Below are positions 61,562-64,000 of a stretch of 64,000 bases of DNA, piece by piece; the first letter of the stretch is position 1; the number at the start of each line of letters is the position of its first letter. Below the pieces are notes generated by a model. It made no database searches. It was given only the letters and a program-made list of their open reading frames with translations, and was not told the DNA's origin. Source of the stretch: Streptomyces sp. CC0208 (lineage in GTDB: Bacteria > Actinomycetota > Actinomycetes > Streptomycetales > Streptomycetaceae). The stretch covers positions 2,232,001-2,296,000 of the forward strand of contig NZ_CP031969.1 in the NCBI RefSeq assembly GCF_003443735.1. The letters run 5' to 3'. The position numbers and the translations under genes were made by a program.

Positions 61562-62148
61562 CAGTGGGTGACGTCCGCTGTGGCCTCGGAGATGGCCTGG
61601 GCGAAGGCGAGCGCCTGGCGCACGGTGTCCGGGCCGTCCCCGGCCTCGCTGACGCGCAGGCTGAGGTCGTCCGCCGTGGAGCTGCCGGTGTAGCCGTGGT
61701 CCGCCTCGCAGTTGGGGTCGCCGCAGGCGGCGGGCTCCAGGTCGATGCGGGAGACGGCGCCCCAGCCGATGGTCAGCACGACCTCGCGGGGCAGGGTGCC
61801 CGGCTGGTACTGCTCCGGGTTCGCGACGACCCGACTGACCACGACCGACGAGATCCGGCCAAGCTTCACGGACTCCGTGGAGGTGGTGGCGTACGGCGTC
61901 GGGGACGTGGTGTCCGCGGCCTGTTCGTCGGTGTGGCTCACGATGAAGCGGTTGCCGGTGAGGACGAGCACGGTCACGTGCCGCCGCACCTCGTTCTGGT
62001 CGAACGTCGTCTCCTGGTGGACCAGGTACGACCGGATGGGCTCGCCGCCCACGGCGGCCTCCACCGCCTCGGCCACGAGGGCCGGGTAGTAGCCGCTGCG
62101 CTCGATCGCCGCACGCAGCCCCTGGGTCGTCGTACTGGTCTTGGCCAT
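61561..62148 (-). CDS. DUF5998 family protein
   Basis: A 195-residue protein; ATG at 62148 has AGGA eight bases upstream. It carries LRAAIERSGYYPALVAEAVEAAVGGEPIRSYLVHQETTFD and a C-terminal pair of cysteines (ACGDPNCEADHGYTG) that may bind metal. The family is conserved in actinobacteria without known function. It is translationally coupled to the phosphodiesterase gene. Confidence 0.85.
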   Translation of the reverse strand: MAKTSTTTQGLRAAIERSGYYPALVAEAVEAAVGGEPIRSYLVHQETTFDQNEVRRHVTVLVLTGNRFIVSHTDEQAADTTSPTPYATTSTESVKLGRISSVVVSRVVANPEQYQPGTLPREVVLTIGWGAVSRIDLEPAACGDPNCEADHGYTGSSTADDLSLRVSEAGDGPDTVRQALAFAQAISEATADVTH

Positions 62149-62199
62149 GCCGTCCATCCTACGGTGGCGCGCTGACTGCGAGGCACCGCTCGCCGCCGC

Positions 62200-64000
62200 T
62201 CAGTACGCGGGAAGGGTCCGCGGGCCGAGGTCGTCGCGGGCGGGCGGCGGCGCGAGCCGTACGGAGGCGCCGAGGACGCTCAGGCCGCGCGGGGCGACGA
62301 CGACCGGCTCCAGGGTGACCGCTACGACCTCGGGATGGTCGTCGACCAGCCGGGACACCCGCAGCAGGAGCTCCTCCAGCGCGGGTGTGTCGACCGGGGT
62401 GGAACCGCGCCAACCGAAGAGGAGCGGAGCCGTCCGGATCGAGCGGACCAGGGTCGCCGCCTCCCGGTCGGTGACCGGAATCAGCCGGTGCGCGGTGTCG
62501 TCGAGCAGCTGTGAGGCCGCCCCGGCCAGTCCGAAGGACAGCACGGCGCCGGCGGCGGGGTCGATGACGGCACGGATCACGGTGTCGACCCCGCGCGGGG
62601 CCATCCCCTGCACGACGGGCCGCAGTTCGTCGGGCGGGCCGAACAGCTCGGTCAGCTCGGTGTACGCCCGTCTCAGCTGCTCCTCGTCCGCGAGATCAAG
62701 GCGTACGCCACCGAGGTCGGCGCGGTGGCGCAGGTGCGGGGCGGTGGCCTTGAGGGCGACCGGGTAACCGAGGGCGGCGGCGGCCTCGACGGCGGCGTCG
62801 GCGGTGGCGGCGGGCAGGGCGCGGTGGACCTGGATGCCGTACGTGGCGAGCAGCTCGCAGGTCTCCTCGGTGCCGAGGGTGAGTCCCTGCCCGCGCGTGA
62901 GCAGGCCGTCGATCAGGGCCGCGGCGCCCTTCTCGTCGATGTCCGCGTCGATGGACTCGGGCACCTTGCCGGGCTCGGCGGCCTCCCTGCGCCACTGCGC
63001 GTACTGCACGGCGTCGGCGAGGGCCCGCACCGCGCGCTCGGCGGCGGGGTAGGCGGGGATGAGGCGGTCGCTGTTCCCGGGCTCGGGCGGCTGCGCGGGG
63101 GCCTGCGTGGCGCGCAGCCGGTCCAGGGCGCGGAACGGGTGGTCGGCACGGATCCTCGGCGGGCCCGCGGCGGCCTGGGGCGCGGTGCTGGTCGCCGCCG
63201 ACAGGGCCTCCGCGAGGCCGCCGAGCTCGACGTGGACCACGAGGACCGGCTTGCCGGGGACCTGTTCCGCCGCGGACCTGAGCGCCTCGGCGAGGGCGGC
63301 GTCGCCTGCGGTCCCCTCGCCGACCGCCGGGATGGCCGTCACGATCACCGCGTCGCAGGAGTCGTCGGCCAACGCGCGCGCGAGAGCCGCGTGGAAGTCC
63401 TCGGGCACGGCCGCGGTGGTGAGGTCCAGCGGGGTCGACGGCCTCAGCCCCTCGGCCACGCACGCGTCGTAGGTGAGCAGGCCGAGCGACTCGGAGTTGC
63501 CGAGGATCGCCACCCTGGGTCCGCCGGGCAGCGGCTGGCGGGCCAGCAGGAGGCCGGTGTCCACGAGTTCGGTGATGGTGTCCACCTGGATCACGCCGGC
63601 CTGCCGGAGCAGCGCGGACACCGTGGCGCGCGGCAGGCGCGTGGCGCGGACGGCGTGGCCCTGCGGGGTGGTCCCCGAGCCCTGCACCACGACCAGGGGC
63701 TTCGCCGCCGCCGTACGCCTGGCGAGGCGGGTGAACTTGCGGGGGTTGCCGATGGACTCCAGGTACATGAGGACGACGTCGGTGTCCGGGTCGTCGTACC
63801 AGTACTGAAGGACGTCGTTGCCGGAGACGTCGGCGCGGTTGCCGGAGGAGACGAAGGTGGAGACGCCGGTCACGCCGGTGACGCCGCCGCCGCGCCGGTG
63901 CAGCCGGGAGAGCAGGGCGACGCCGATCGCGCCCGACTGGGCGAACAGGCCGATCCGGCCGGGGCGGGGGGTCTCGGGGGCCAGCGAGGCGTTGAGGCGG
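62200..64000 (-). CDS. Acetate-CoA ligase-like (NDP-forming) protein, possibly fused to GNAT; N-terminus outside window
   Basis: About 600 C-terminal residues are visible and the frame is open at the right edge. The part nearest the edge (GLFAQSGAIGVALLSRL, then VSTFVSSGNRADVSGNDVLQYW) is the succinyl-CoA-ligase-like domain with SGN. Next is the GPRVAILGNSESLGLLTYDAC domain, and the C-terminal ATP-grasp domain (EETCELLATYGIQVHRALPA; GYPVALKATAPHLRHRADLGGVRLDL) follows. Streptomyces has long homologues (about 900-1000 residues) with a GNAT acetyltransferase domain that modify acyl-CoA synthetases; whether a GNAT domain is present cannot be seen here. Confidence 0.82.
   Translation of the reverse strand, partial: RLNASLAPETPRPGRIGLFAQSGAIGVALLSRLHRRGGGVTGVTGVSTFVSSGNRADVSGNDVLQYWYDDPDTDVVLMYLESIGNPRKFTRLARRTAAAKPLVVVQGSGTTPQGHAVRATRLPRATVSALLRQAGVIQVDTITELVDTGLLLARQPLPGGPRVAILGNSESLGLLTYDACVAEGLRPSTPLDLTTAAVPEDFHAALARALADDSCDAVIVTAIPAVGEGTAGDAALAEALRSAAEQVPGKPVLVVHVELGGLAEALSAATSTAPQAAAGPPRIRADHPFRALDRLRATQAPAQPPEPGNSDRLIPAYPAAERAVRALADAVQYAQWRREAAEPGKVPESIDADIDEKGAAALIDGLLTRGQGLTLGTEETCELLATYGIQVHRALPAATADAAVEAAAALGYPVALKATAPHLRHRADLGGVRLDLADEEQLRRAYTELTELFGPPDELRPVVQGMAPRGVDTVIRAVIDPAAGAVLSFGLAGAASQLLDDTAHRLIPVTDREAATLVRSIRTAPLLFGWRGSTPVDTPALEELLLRVSRLVDDHPEVVAVTLEPVVVAPRGLSVLGASVRLAPPPARDDLGPRTLPAY

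Overview
The window is high-GC DNA with Streptomyces-style gene structure: many GTG starts, ATGA and GTGA gene overlaps, and very GC-rich third codon positions. No tRNA, rRNA, CRISPR array, transposase or integrase was seen. The left half (about 1-32245) is accessory and dominated by a type II polyketide gene cluster. The right half (about 32362-64000) is chromosomal core, including sepH, cutRS, dut, ferrochelatase, thymidine kinase and potassium-uptake genes.

Left arm (1-5600). A DHA2-type MFS exporter (cut by the window start) faces an HxlR regulator. A minus-strand operon encodes a SnoaL-like protein, a CPA2 antiporter and a flavin reductase. It diverges from a two-domain antibiotic-biosynthesis-monooxygenase (ABM) gene resembling JadG/AlpJ/GilOII, the angucycline B-ring-opening oxygenases. 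Three 10-bp direct repeats at exact 20-nt steps lie in the shared promoter region. An atypical OmpR-type regulator follows.

Regulatory block (5600-11770). About eight copies of a 95/96-bp tandem repeat separate that regulator from a gamma-butyrolactone (GBL) receptor. Next come an AfsA-type butenolide synthase, an NAD-dependent epimerase/reductase, a second receptor-like TetR protein and a second atypical JadR1-like response regulator, closed by a 25-bp perfect-stem terminator. This order resembles the jadW/jadR2/jadR1 block of jadomycin.

Biosynthetic operon (12042-27241), all plus strand and mostly overlapping. It encodes a biotin-carboxylase/BCCP subunit, an unidentified 44-residue protein, a TcmI/JadI-type cyclase, KS-alpha, chain-length factor, ACP, C9 ketoreductase, bifunctional aromatase/cyclase, two FAD hydroxylases, an alpha/beta hydrolase, an MFS exporter, a phosphopantetheinyl transferase, an acyl-CoA carboxylase beta subunit of acetyl-CoA type and its epsilon subunit. 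Together these make malonyl-CoA, load an ACP, build and fold a decaketide-type chain into a benz[a]anthraquinone, oxidise it and export it. With the left-arm oxygenase the likely product is a B-ring-modified angucycline. No deoxysugar or glycosyltransferase genes are visible.

Relic zone (27243-30600). This holds broken pieces of a SARP regulator, a modular type I PKS ketosynthase and an NRPS/PKS thioesterase, with one intact MFS gene between them. Beyond it are two adjacent palindromes, a 46-residue predicted secreted peptide and a helix-turn-helix/TPR-like regulator. This pair looks like a peptide-pheromone cassette and is the most novel candidate in the window.

Core half. In order: a TrmA-like RNA methyltransferase, an APC/KimA-like permease, a 31-residue membrane microprotein, two TrkA proteins, DUF3159 and OB-fold proteins, KdpDE, an orphan ABC ATPase next to a degenerate repeat region, a secreted alginate-lyase-like protein, DUF3710, dUTPase, PaaI thioesterase, DUF3093, a hypothetical protein, DUF4193, CutSR, inositol monophosphatase, ferrochelatase, MFS, a sugar-lactone oxidase, SepH, rhodanese, a VOC protein, thymidine kinase, a phosphodiesterase-like protein, DUF5998 and a truncated acyl-CoA-synthetase-like protein.
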